Shown here: in pieces, positions 1-10,032 of the stretch
Numbering within the stretch: the stretch's first letter is position 1
Layout: every line of letters starts with the position of its first letter
Notes under the pieces: model-generated
The model's database searches: none
What the model was told of the DNA's origin: nothing
What the model saw: only the letters and a program-made list of their open reading frames with translations
Translations under genes and position numbers: made by a program
From: Auanema rhodensis
Taxonomy: Eukaryota; Nematoda; Chromadorea; Rhabditida; Rhabditidae
Assembly: GCA_964057225.1 (NCBI GenBank)
Contig: CAXKVF010000081.1
Coordinates: 1-64,000, forward strand
Length of the DNA stretch: 64,000 nt
Direction: 5' to 3'

Positions 1-61
1 ATTTGTTTTTAGACTAATATGGACATGGGGAATCTAATTTTGAAAACCGCATCTCTTTATC

Positions 62-78
62 TTTCACGTGAAGCGAGT
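62..78 (+). other. Weak CENP-B-box-like 17-mer overlapping box 1
   Basis: The 17 bases at mp62-78 (TTTCACGTGAAGCGAGT) match seven of the nine constrained positions of the CENP-B box (NTTCGNNNNANNCGGGN). The mismatches are the first G and the middle G of CGGG. CENP-B binds this box in mammalian alpha satellite. With uniform bases, a 7/9 match is expected about 0.5 times in 176 bp on two strands, so it may be chance. It is listed because it recurs in almost every unit and lies on the palindrome. Confidence 0.25.
63..72. other. Box 1: TTCACGTGAA palindrome (CACGTG E-box/G-box core)
   Basis: A perfect 10-bp palindrome at mp63-72, shown in the first monomer and kept in nearly all copies. CACGTG is the core site for bHLH and bZIP proteins (E-box, plant G-box). 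The C67A variant (CAAGTG) removes it in most units that also carry G30C, for example near 39145, 40555, 47414, 48825, 55159, 57799, 61671 and 63783, and in a G30 unit near 47065. The divergent monomer at 28337 changes the right arm to GTGCA. Protein binding is inference only. Confidence 0.8.
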
Positions 79-94
79 TACATACCAAGTGCAC

Positions 95-104
95 ATCACG
101 TGTA
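95..104 (+). other. Box 2: ATCACGTGTA, containing an RTCACRTG (CDEI-type) match
   Basis: The second CACGTG of each monomer lies at mp97-102. With two flanking bases it reads ATCACGTG, an exact match to RTCACRTG, the CDEI consensus bound by Cbf1 at budding-yeast point centromeres. It is lost through C99A (CAAGTG) in the A32T family of the left region and in scattered units such as 30450, 30802, 31330, 32042, 35562 and 43657, and by C-to-G at 31250. The match is exact, but 176-bp arrays are not yeast point centromeres, so any shared role is speculative. Confidence 0.7.
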
Positions 105-106
105 CA

Positions 107-126
107 TTTAATTAGCATAAATTAAA
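107..126. repeat. AT-only inverted repeat, 7-bp arms, 6-bp loop
   Basis: TTTAATT (mp107-113) and AATTAAA (mp120-126) are perfect reverse complements around AGCATA. It is present in most monomers and has only A/T pairs, so any hairpin would be weak. The right arm is broken by two common right-half variants, T123C (ATCAAAG) and A125T (TTATAG), and by AAAAATCACG in units 29746 and 30098. Confidence 0.75.
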
Positions 127-127
127 G

Positions 128-137
128 TTCACGTAAA
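128..137 (+). other. Box 3: TTCACGTAAA, third CACGT element
   Basis: A third CACGT sits at mp130-134 in the decamer TTCACGTAAA. Boxes 1, 2 and 3 fit WTCACGTRWA and begin at mp63, 95 and 128, so the spacings are 32 and 33 bp, near three DNA turns each. Rare private changes hit this box: C-to-G (GTTGACG) in units 3169 and 5105, C-to-T in unit 31330 and G-to-T at 31822. Confidence 0.7.
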
Positions 138-146
138 TTTCAAAGT

Positions 147-159
147 CATGGTTACCATG
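147..159. repeat. CATGGT-T-ACCATG dyad with a BstEII site
   Basis: A 13-bp dyad at mp147-159 with 6-bp arms around a central T; it contains GGTTACC (BstEII, GGTNACC). Units with A at mp160 extend it to 7-bp arms (TCATGGT/ACCATGA); C160 units stop at six. It is weakened by C155A (GTTAAC, an HpaI site) on the left, by A148G (CGTGG) on the right, and by G159T/C160A (CCATTAACC) in the right-half C85T units. Confidence 0.75.
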
Positions 160-169
160 CACCAATATC

Positions 170-180
170 AATAAAAATTT
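170..180 (+). other. Monomer-junction A-tract and AATAAA hexamer
   Basis: Each junction carries AATAAA (mp170-175) running into AAAAATTT across the boundary to the next unit. A5T3 tracts usually bend or stiffen DNA and are common in satellites. The 1-bp deletions that produce the three 175-bp monomers all fall in this A run, as expected for slippage. AATAAA and ATTAAA (mp121-126) match polyadenylation hexamers on the + strand only, but no transcript can be inferred. Confidence 0.6.
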
Positions 181-1584
181 GTTTTTAGACTAATATGGAC
201 ATGGGGAATCTAATTTTGAAAACCGCATCTCTTTATCTTTCACGTGAAGCGAGTTACATACCAAGTGCACATCACGTGTACATTTAATTAGCATAAATTA
301 AAGTTCACGTAAATTTCAAAGTCATGGTTAACATGAACCAATATCAATAAAAATTTGTTTTTAGACTAATATGGACATGGGGAATCTAATTTTGAAAACC
401 GCATCTTTTTATCTTTCACGTGAAGCGAGTTACATACCAAGTGCACATCACGTGTACATTTAATTAGCATAAATTAAAGTTCACGTAAATTTCAAAGTCA
501 TGGTTACCATGAACCAATATCAATAAAAATTTGTTTTTAGACTAATATGGACATGGGGAATCTAATTTTGAAAACCGCATCTCTTTATCTTTCACGTGAA
601 GCGAGTTACATGCCAAGTGCACATCACGTGTACATTTAATTAGCATAAATTAAAGTTCACGTAAATTTCAAAGTCATGGTTACCATGAACCAATATCAAT
701 AAAAATTTGTTTTTAGACTAATATGGACATGGGGATTCTAATTTTGAAAATCGCATCTCTTTATCTTTCACGTGAAGCGAGTTACATACCAAGTGTACAT
801 CAAGTGTACATTTAATTAGCATAAATTAAAGTTCACGTAAATTTCAAAGTCATGGTTACCATGAACCAATATCAATAAAAATTTGTTTTTAGACTAATAT
901 GGACATGGGGAATCTAATTTTGAAAACCGCATCTCTTTATCTTTCACGTGAAGCGAGTTACATACCAAGTGCACATCACGTGTACATTTAATTAGCATAA
1001 ATTAAAGTTCACGTAAATTTCAAAGTCATGGTTACCATGCACCAATATCAATAAAAATTTGTTTTTAGACTAATATGGACATGGGGAATCTAATTTTGAA
1101 AACCGCATCTCTTTATCTTTCACGTGAAGCGAGTTACATACCAAGTGCACATCACGTGTACATTTAATTAGCATAAATTAAAGTTCACGTAAATTTCAAA
1201 GTCATGGTTACCATGAACCAATATCAATAAAAATTTGTTTTTAGACTAATATGGACATGGGGATTCTAATTTTGAAAATCGCATCTCTTTATCTTTCACG
1301 TGAAGCGAGTTACATACCAAGTGTACATCAAGTGTACATTTAATTAGCATAAATTAAAGTTCACGTAAATTTCAAAGTCATGGTTACCATGAACCAATAT
1401 CAATAAAAATTTGTTTTTAGACTAATATGGACATGGGGAATCTAATTTTGAAAACCGCATCTCTTTATCTTTCACGTGAAGCGAGTTACATACCAAGTGC
1501 ACATCACGTGTACATTTAATTAGCATAAATTAAAGTTCACGTAAATTTCAAAGTCATGGTTACCATGCACCAATATCAATAAAA

Positions 1585-4500
1585 ATTTGTTTTTAGACTA
1601 ATATGGACATGGGGAATCTAATTTTGAAAACCGCATCTCTTTATCTTTCACGTGAAGCGAGTTACATACCAAGTGCACATCACGTGTACATTTAATTAGC
1701 ATAAATTAAAGTTCACGTAAATTTCAAAGTCATGGTTAACATGAACCAATATCAATAAAAATTTGTTTTTAGACTAATATGGACATGGGGAATCTAATTT
1801 TGAAAACCGCATCTTTTTATCTTTCACGTGAAGCGAGTTACATACCAAGTGCACATCACGTGTACATTTAATTAGCATAAATTAAAGTTCACGTAAATTT
1901 CAAAGTCATGGTTACCATGAACCAATATCAATAAAAATTTGTTTTTAGACTAATATGGACATGGGGAATCTAATTTTGAAAACCGCATCTCTTTATCTTT
2001 CACGTGAAGCGAGTTACATGCCAAGTGCACATCACGTGTACATTTAATTAGCATAAATTAAAGTTCACGTAAATTTCAAAGTCATGGTTACCATGAACCA
2101 ATATCAATAAAAATTTGTTTTTAGACTAATATGGACATGGGGATTCTAATTTTGAAAATCGCATCTCTTTATCTTTCACGTGAAGCGAGTTACATACCAA
2201 GTGTACATCAAGTGTACATTTAATTAGCATAAATTAAAGTTCACGTAAATTTCAAAGTCATGGTTACCATGAACCAATATCAATAAAAATTTGTTTTTAG
2301 ACTAATATGGACATGGGGAATCTAATTTTGAAAACCGCATCTCTTTATCTTTCACGTGAAGCGAGTTACATACCAAGTGCACATCACGTGTACATTTAAT
2401 TAGCATAAATTAAAGTTCACGTAAATTTCAAAGTCATGGTTACCATGCACCAATATCAATAAAAATTTGTTTTTAGACTAATATGGACATGGGGAATCTA
2501 ATTTTGAAAACCGCATCTCTTTATCTTTCACGTGAAGCGAGTTACATACCAAGTGCACATCACGTGTACATTTAATTAGCATAAATTAAAGTTCACGTAA
2601 ATTTCAAAGTCATGGTTAACATGAACCAATATCAATAAAAATTTGTTTTTAGACTAATATGGACATGGGGAATCTAATTTTGAAAACCGCATCTCTTTAT
2701 CTTTCACGTGAAGCGAGTTACATACCAAGTGCACATCACGTGTACATTTAATTAGCATAAATTAAAGTTCACGTAAATTTCAAAGTCATGGTTACCATGC
2801 ACCAATATCAATAAAAATTTGTTTTTAGACTAATATGGACATGGGGAATCTAATTTTGAAAACCGCATCTCTTTATCTTTCACGTGAAGCGAGTTACATA
2901 CCAAGTGCACATCACGTGTACATTTAATTAGCATAAATTAAAGTTCACGTAAATTTCAAAGTCATGGTTACCATGAACCAATATCAATAAAAATTTGTTT
3001 TTAGACTAATATGGACATGGGGAATCTAATTTTGAAAACCGCATCTCTTAATCTTTCACGTGAAGCGAGTTACATACCAAGTGCACATCACGTGTACATT
3101 TAATTAGCATAAATTAAAGTTCACGTAAATTTCAAAGTCATGGTTACCATGAACCAATATCAATAAAAATTTGTTTTTAGACTAATATGGACATGGGGAT
3201 TCTAATTTTGAAAATCGCATCTCTTTATCTTTCACGTGAAGCGAGTTACATACCAAGTGTACATCAAGTGTACATTTAATTAGCATAAATTAAAGTTGAC
3301 GTAAATTTCAAAGTCATGGTTACCATGAACCAATATCAATAAAAATTTGTTTTTAGACTAATATGGACATGGGGATTCTAATTTTGAAAATCGCATCTCT
3401 TTATCTTTCACGTGAAGCGAGTTACATACCAAGTGTACATCAAGTGTACATTTAATTAGCATAAATTAAAGTTCACGTAAATTTCAAAGTCATGGTTACC
3501 ATGAACCAATATCAATAAAAATTTGTTTTTAGACTAATATGGACATGGGGAATCTAATTTTGAAAACCGCATCTTTTTATCTTTCACGTGAAGCGAGTTA
3601 CATACCAAGTGCACATCACGTGTACATTTAATTAGCATAAATTAAAGTTCACGTAAATTTCAAAGTCATGGTTAACATGAACCAATATCAATAAAAATTT
3701 GTTTTTAGACTAATATGGACATGGGGAATCTAATTTTGAAAACCGCATCTTTTTATCTTTCACGTGAAGCGAGTTACATACCAAGTGCACATCACGTGTA
3801 CATTTAATTAGCATAAATTAAAGTTCACGTAAATTTCAAAGTCATGGTTACCATGAACCAATATCAATAAAAATTTGTTTTTAGACTAATATGGACATGG
3901 GGAATCTAATTTTGAAAACCGCATCTCTTTATCTTTCACGTGAAGCGAGTTACATGCCAAGTGCACATCACGTGTACATTTAATTAGCATAAATTAAAGT
4001 TCACGTAAATTTCAAAGTCATGGTTACCATGAACCAATATCAATAAAAATTTGTTTTTAGACTAATATGGACATGGGGATTCTAATTTTGAAAATCGCAT
4101 CTCTTTATCTTTCACGTGAAGCGAGTTACATACCAAGTGTACATCAAGTGTACATTTAATTAGCATAAATTAAAGTTCACGTAAATTTCAAAGTCATGGT
4201 TACCATGAACCAATATCAATAAAAATTTGTTTTTAGACTAATATGGACATGGGGAATCTAATTTTGAAAACCGCATCTCTTTATCTTTCACGTGAAGCGA
4301 GTTACATACCAAGTGCACATCACGTGTACATTTAATTAGCATAAATTAAAGTTCACGTAAATTTCAAAGTCATGGTTACCATGCACCAATATCAATAAAA
4401 ATTTGTTTTTAGACTAATATGGACATGGGGAATCTAATTTTGAAAACCGCATCTCTTTATCTTTCACGTGAAGCGAGTTACATACCAAGTGCACATCACG

Positions 4501-5456
4501 TGTACATTTAATTAGCATAAATTAAAGTTCACGTAAATTTCAAAGTCATGGTTAACATGAACCAATATCAATAAAAATTTGTTTTTAGACTAATATGGAC
4601 ATGGGGAATCTAATTTTGAAAACCGCATCTCTTTATCTTTCACGTGAAGCGAGTTACATACCAAGTGCACATCACGTGTACATTTAATTAGCATAAATTA
4701 AAGTTCACGTAAATTTCAAAGTCATGGTTACCATGCACCAATATCAATAAAAATTTGTTTTTAGACTAATATGGACATGGGGAATCTAATTTTGAAAACC
4801 GCATCTCTTTATCTTTCACGTGAAGCGAGTTACATACCAAGTGCACATCACGTGTACATTTAATTAGCATAAATTAAAGTTCACGTAAATTTCAAAGTCA
4901 TGGTTACCATGAACCAATATCAATAAAAATTTGTTTTTAGACTAATATGGACATGGGGAATCTAATTTTGAAAACCGCATCTCTTAATCTTTCACGTGAA
5001 GCGAGTTACATACCAAGTGCACATCACGTGTACATTTAATTAGCATAAATTAAAGTTCACGTAAATTTCAAAGTCATGGTTACCATGAACCAATATCAAT
5101 AAAAATTTGTTTTTAGACTAATATGGACATGGGGATTCTAATTTTGAAAATCGCATCTCTTTATCTTTCACGTGAAGCGAGTTACATACCAAGTGTACAT
5201 CAAGTGTACATTTAATTAGCATAAATTAAAGTTGACGTAAATTTCAAAGTCATGGTTACCATGAACCAATATCAATAAAAATTTGTTTTTAGACTAATAT
5301 GGACATGGGGATTCTAATTTTGAAAATCGCATCTCTTTATCTTTCACGTGAAGCGAGTTACATACCAAGTGTACATCAAGTGTACATTTAATTAGCATAA
5401 ATTAAAGTTCACGTAAATTTCAAAGTCATGGTTACCATGAACCAATATCAATAAAA
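1585..5456 (+). repeat. 11-monomer HOR (1,936 bp), two tandem copies
   Basis: Copy one is 1585-3520 and copy two 3521-5456. All eleven positions match by diagnostic variant, including two rare markers: T58A at units 2993 and 4929, and GTTGACG at units 3169 and 5105. The one clear difference is in the first unit: 1585 has the normal mp55 with C155A, while 3521 has both C55T and C155A. Unit 3521 thus looks like a hybrid of the 1585-type and 1761-type units, as expected at an unequal-exchange junction. Confidence 0.8.
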
Positions 5457-6864
5457 ATTTGTTTTTAGACTAATATGGACATGGGGAATCTAATTTTGAA
5501 AACCGTATCTCTTTATCTTTCACGTGAAGCGAGTTACATACCAAGTGCACATCACGTGTACATTTAATTAGCATAAATTAAAGTTCACGTAAATTTCAAA
5601 GTCATGGTTACCATGCACCAATATCAATAAAAATTTGTTTTTAGACTAATATGGACATGGGGATTCTAATTTTGAAAATCGCATCTCTTTATCTTTCACG
5701 TGAAGCGAGTTACATACCAAGTGTACATCAAGTGTACATTTAATTAGCATAAATTAAAGTTCACGTAAATTTCAAAGTCATGGTTACCATGAACCAATAT
5801 CAATAAAAATTTGTTTTTAGACTAATATGGACATGGGGAATCTAATTTTGAAAACCGCATCTCTTTATCTTTCACGTGAAGCGAGTTACATACCAAGTGC
5901 ACATCACGTGTACATTTAATTAGCATAAATTAAAGTTCACGTAAATTTCAAAGTCATGGTTACCATGCACCAATATCAATAAAAATTTGTTTTTAGACTA
6001 ATATGGACATGGGGAATCTAATTTTGAAAACCGCATCTCTTTATCTTTCACGTGAAGCGAGTTACATACCAAGTGCACATCACGTGTACATTTAATTAGC
6101 ATAAATTAAAGTTCACGTAAATTTCAAAGTCATGGTTAACATGAACCAATATCAATAAAAATTTGTTTTTAGACTAATATGGACATGGGGAATCTAATTT
6201 TGAAAACCGCATCTCTTTTTCTTTCACGTGAAGCGAGTTACATACCAAGTGCACATCACGTGTACATTTAATTAGCATAAATTAAAGTTCACGTAAATTT
6301 CAAAGTCATGGTTACCATGCACCAATATCAATAAAAATTTGTTTTTAGACTAATATGGACATGGGGAATCTAATTTTGAAAACCGCATCTCTTTATCTTT
6401 CACGTGAAGCGAGTTACATACCAAGTGCACATCACGTGTACATTTAATTAGCATAAATTAAAGTTCACGTAAATTTCAAAGTCATGGTTACCATGAACCA
6501 ATATCAATAAAAATTTGTTTTTAGACTAATATGGACATGGGGAATCTAATTTTGAAAACCGCATCTCTTAATTTTTCACGTGAAGCGAGTTACATACCAA
6601 GTGCACATCACGTGTACATTTAATTAGCATAAATTAAAGTTCACGTAAATTTCAAAGTCATGGTTACCATGAACCAATATCAATAAAAATTTGTTTTTAG
6701 ACTAATATGGACATGGGGATTCTAATTTTGAAAATCGCATCTCTTTATCTTTCACGTGAAGCGAGTTACATACCAAGTGTACATCAAGTGTACATTTAAT
6801 TAGCATAAATTAAAGTTCACGTAAATTTCAAAGTCATGGTTACCATGAACCAATATCAATAAAA

Positions 6865-7216
6865 ATTTGTTTTTAGACTAATATGGACATGGGGATTCTA
6901 ATTTTGAAAATCGCATCTCTTTATCTTTCACGTGAAGCGAGTTACATACCAAGTGCACATCACGTGTACATTTAATTAGCATAAATTAAAGTTCACGTAA
7001 ATTTCAAAGTCATGGTTAACATGAACCAATATCAATAAAAATTTGTTTTTAGACTAATATGGACATGGGGAATCTAATTTTGAAAATCGCATCTCTTTAT
7101 CTTTCACGTGAAGCGAGTTACATACCAAGTGTACATCAAGTGTACATTTAATTAGCATAAATTAAAGTTCACGTAAATTTCAAAGTCATGGTTACCATGA
7201 ACCAATATCAATAAAA
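6865..7216 (+). repeat. Adjacent reciprocal-looking hybrid monomers
   Basis: Unit 6865-7040 starts as the A32T haplotype (GGGGATTC, AATCGC) but ends as a standard C155A unit (GTGCAC, TCACG, GTTAAC). Unit 7041-7216 does the reverse, starting standard (GGGGAATC) and continuing as the haplotype (AATCGC, GTGTAC, TCAAG). The switch lies between mp47 and mp92 in the first and between mp32 and mp47 in the second. These are the only units in domain 1 where I saw the four linked sites separated. Confidence 0.8.
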
Positions 7217-8272
7217 ATTTGTTTTTAGACTAATATGGACATGGGGAATCTAATTTTGAAAACCGCATCTCTTTATCTTTCACGTGAAGCGAGTTACATA
7301 CCAAGTGCACATCACGTGTACATTTAATTAGCATAAATTAAAGTTCACGTAAATTTCAAAGTCATGGTTACCATGCACCAATATCAATAAAAATTTGTTT
7401 TTAGACTAATATGGACATGGGGAATCTAATTTTGAAAACCGCATCTCTTTATCTTTCACGTGAAGCGAGTTACATACCAAGTGCACATCACGTGTACATT
7501 TAATTAGCATAAATTAAAGTTCACGTAAATTTCAAAGTCATGGTTAACATGAACCAATATCAATAAAAATTTGTTTTTAGACTAATATGGACATGGGGAA
7601 TCTAATTTTGAAAACCGCATCTCTTTATCTTTCACGTGAAGCGAGTTACATACCAAGTGCACATCACGTGTACATTTAATTAGCATAAATTAAAGTTCAC
7701 GTAAATTTCAAAGTCATGGTTACCATGAACCAATATCAATAAAAATTTGTTTTTAGACTAATATGGACATGGGGAATCTAATTTTGAAAACCGCATCTCT
7801 TTTTCTTTCACGTGAAGCGAGTTACATACCAAGTGCACATCACGTGTACATTTAATTAGCATAAATTAAAGTTCACGTAAATTTCAAAGTCATGGTTACC
7901 ATGCACCAATATCAATAAAAATTTGTTTTTAGACTAATATGGACATGGGGAATCTAATTTTGAAAACCGCATCTCTTTATCTTTCACGTGAAGCGAGTTA
8001 CATACCAAGTGCACATCACGTGTACATTTAATTAGCATAAATTAAAGTACACGTAAATTTCAAAGTCATGGTTACCATGAACCAATATCAATAAAAATTT
8101 GTTTTTAGACTAATATGGACATGGGGAATCTAATTTTGAAAACCGCATCTCTTAATTTTTCACGTGAAGCGAGTTACATACCAAGTGCACATCACGTGTA
8201 CATTTAATTAGCATAAATTAAAGTTCACGTAAATTTCAAAGTCATGGTTACCATGAACCAATATCAATAAAA

Positions 8273-10032
8273 ATTTGTTTTTAGACTAATATGGACATGG
8301 GGATTCTAATTTTGAAAATCGCATCTCTTTATCTTTCACGTGAAGCGAGTTACATACCAAGTGTACATCAAGTGTACATTTAATTAGCATAAATTAAAGT
8401 TCACGTAAATTTCAAAGTCATGGTTACCATGAACCAATATCAATAAAAATTTGTTTTTAGACTAATATGGACATGGGGATTCTAATTTTGAAAATCGCAT
8501 CTCTTTATCTTTCACGTGAAGCGAGTTACATACCAAGTGTACATCAAGTGTACATTTAATTAGCATAAATTAAAGTTCACGTAAATTTCAAAGTCATGGT
8601 TACCATGAACCAATATCAATAAAAATTTGTTTTTAGACTAATATGGACATGGGGAATCTAATTTTGAAAACCGCATCTCTTTATCTTTCACGTGAAGCGA
8701 GTTACATACCAAGTGCACATCACGTGTACATTTAATTAGCATAAATTAAAGTTCACGTAAATTTCAAAGTCATGGTTACCATGCACCAATATCAATAAAA
8801 ATTTGTTTTTAGACTAATATGGACATGGGGAATCTAATTTTGAAAACCGCATCTCTTTATCTTTCACGTGAAGCGAGTTACATACCAAGTGCACATCACG
8901 TGTACATTTAATTAGCATAAATTAAAGTTCACGTAAATTTCAAAGTCATGGTTAACATGAACCAATATCAATAAAAATTTGTTTTTAGACTAATATGGAC
9001 ATGGGGAATCTAATTTTGAAAACCGCATCTCTTTATCTTTCACGTGAAGCGAGTTACATACCAAGTGCACATCACGTGTACATTTAATTAGCATAAATTA
9101 AAGTTCACGTAAATTTCAAAGTCATGGTTACCATGAACCAATATCAATAAAAATTTGTTTTTAGACTAATATGGACATGGGGATTCTAATTTTGAAAATC
9201 GCATCTCTTTATCTTTCACGTGAAGCGAGTTACATACCAAGTGTACATCAAGTGTACATTTAATTAGCATAAATTAAAGTTCACGTAAATTTCAAAGTCA
9301 TGGTTACCATGAACCAATATCAATAAAAATTTGTTTTTAGACTAATATGGACATGGGGATTCTAATTTTGAAAATCGCATCTCTTTATCTTTCACGTGAA
9401 GCGAGTTACATACCAAGTGTACATCAAGTGTACATTTAATTAGCATAAATTAAAGTTCACGTAAATTTCAAAGTCATGGTTACCATGAACCAATATCAAT
9501 AAAAATTTGTTTTTAGACTAATATGGACATGGGGAATCTAATTTTGAAAACCGCATCTCTTTATCTTTCACGTGAAGCGAGTTACATACCAAGTGCACAT
9601 CACGTGTACATTTAATTAGCATAAATTAAAGTTCACGTAAATTTCAAAGTCATGGTTACCATGCACCAATATCAATAAAAATTTGTTTTTAGACTAATAT
9701 GGACATGGGGAATCTAATTTTGAAAACCGCATCTCTTTATCTTTCACGTGAAGCGAGTTACATACCAAGTGCACATCACGTGTACATTTAATTAGCATAA
9801 ATTAAAGTTCACGTAAATTTCAAAGTCATGGTTAACATGAACCAATATCAATAAAAATTTGTTTTTAGACTAATATGGACATGGGGAATCTAATTTTGAA
9901 AACCGCATCTCTTTATCTTTCACGTGAAGCGAGTTACATACCAAGTGCACATCACGTGTACATTTAATTAGCATAAATTAAAGTTCACGTAAATTTCAAA
10001 GTCATGGTTACCATGCACCAATATCAATAAAA
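8273..10032 (+). repeat. 5-monomer HOR pair (880 bp each)
   Basis: Units 8273-9152 and 9153-10032 share the order A32T, A32T, C160, C155A and a fifth unit. The fifth differs: A160 at 8977 and C160 at 9857. After one C160 unit with a private ATTTATTTTT start (10033), a related order continues (C155A, T58A, A32T, A32T, C160, C155A) to 11264. Confidence 0.7.

Larger units (their letters stand above)
1..176 (+). repeat. Reference monomer (first full unit), with internal map
   Basis: This unit matches the commonest form in the window and defines the mp numbering. In order it holds a T-rich start (mp1-10), GGACATGGGG (mp21-30), GAAAACCGC (mp42-50), a CACGTG palindrome (mp63-72), GTGCAC (mp90-95), a second CACGTG (mp97-102), an AT-rich inverted repeat (mp107-126), a third CACGT (mp130-134), a CATGGT/ACCATG dyad (mp147-159) and an A-tract running into the next unit. 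Main diagnostic sites: mp28, 29, 30, 32, 35, 38, 44, 47, 49, 55, 58, 67, 84, 85, 87, 92, 96, 99, 104, 123, 125, 138, 148, 155, 159, 160 and 162, plus mp3 and mp4. As 176 is not a multiple of three, the reading frame shifts at each monomer, so no long open frame can form. Confidence 0.97.
1..2464 (+). repeat. Six-monomer block repeated at an 8-monomer (1,408-bp) offset
   Basis: Units 1, 177, 353, 529, 705 and 881 carry the series C160, C155A, C55T (CTTTTTAT), A84G (ACATGCC), A32T haplotype, C160. Units 1409, 1585, 1761, 1937, 2113 and 2289 repeat it in order. The units between them (1057 plain, 1233 A32T) are not in the shared block. This is a local duplication older or shorter than the 11-mer that follows. 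Confidence 0.75.

Noticed and set aside
128-141. Replication origin (ARS-consensus-like) on the minus strand
   Set aside because: GAAATTTACGTGAA matches only about 9 of 11 positions of the yeast consensus, which is expected by chance in AT-rich DNA.
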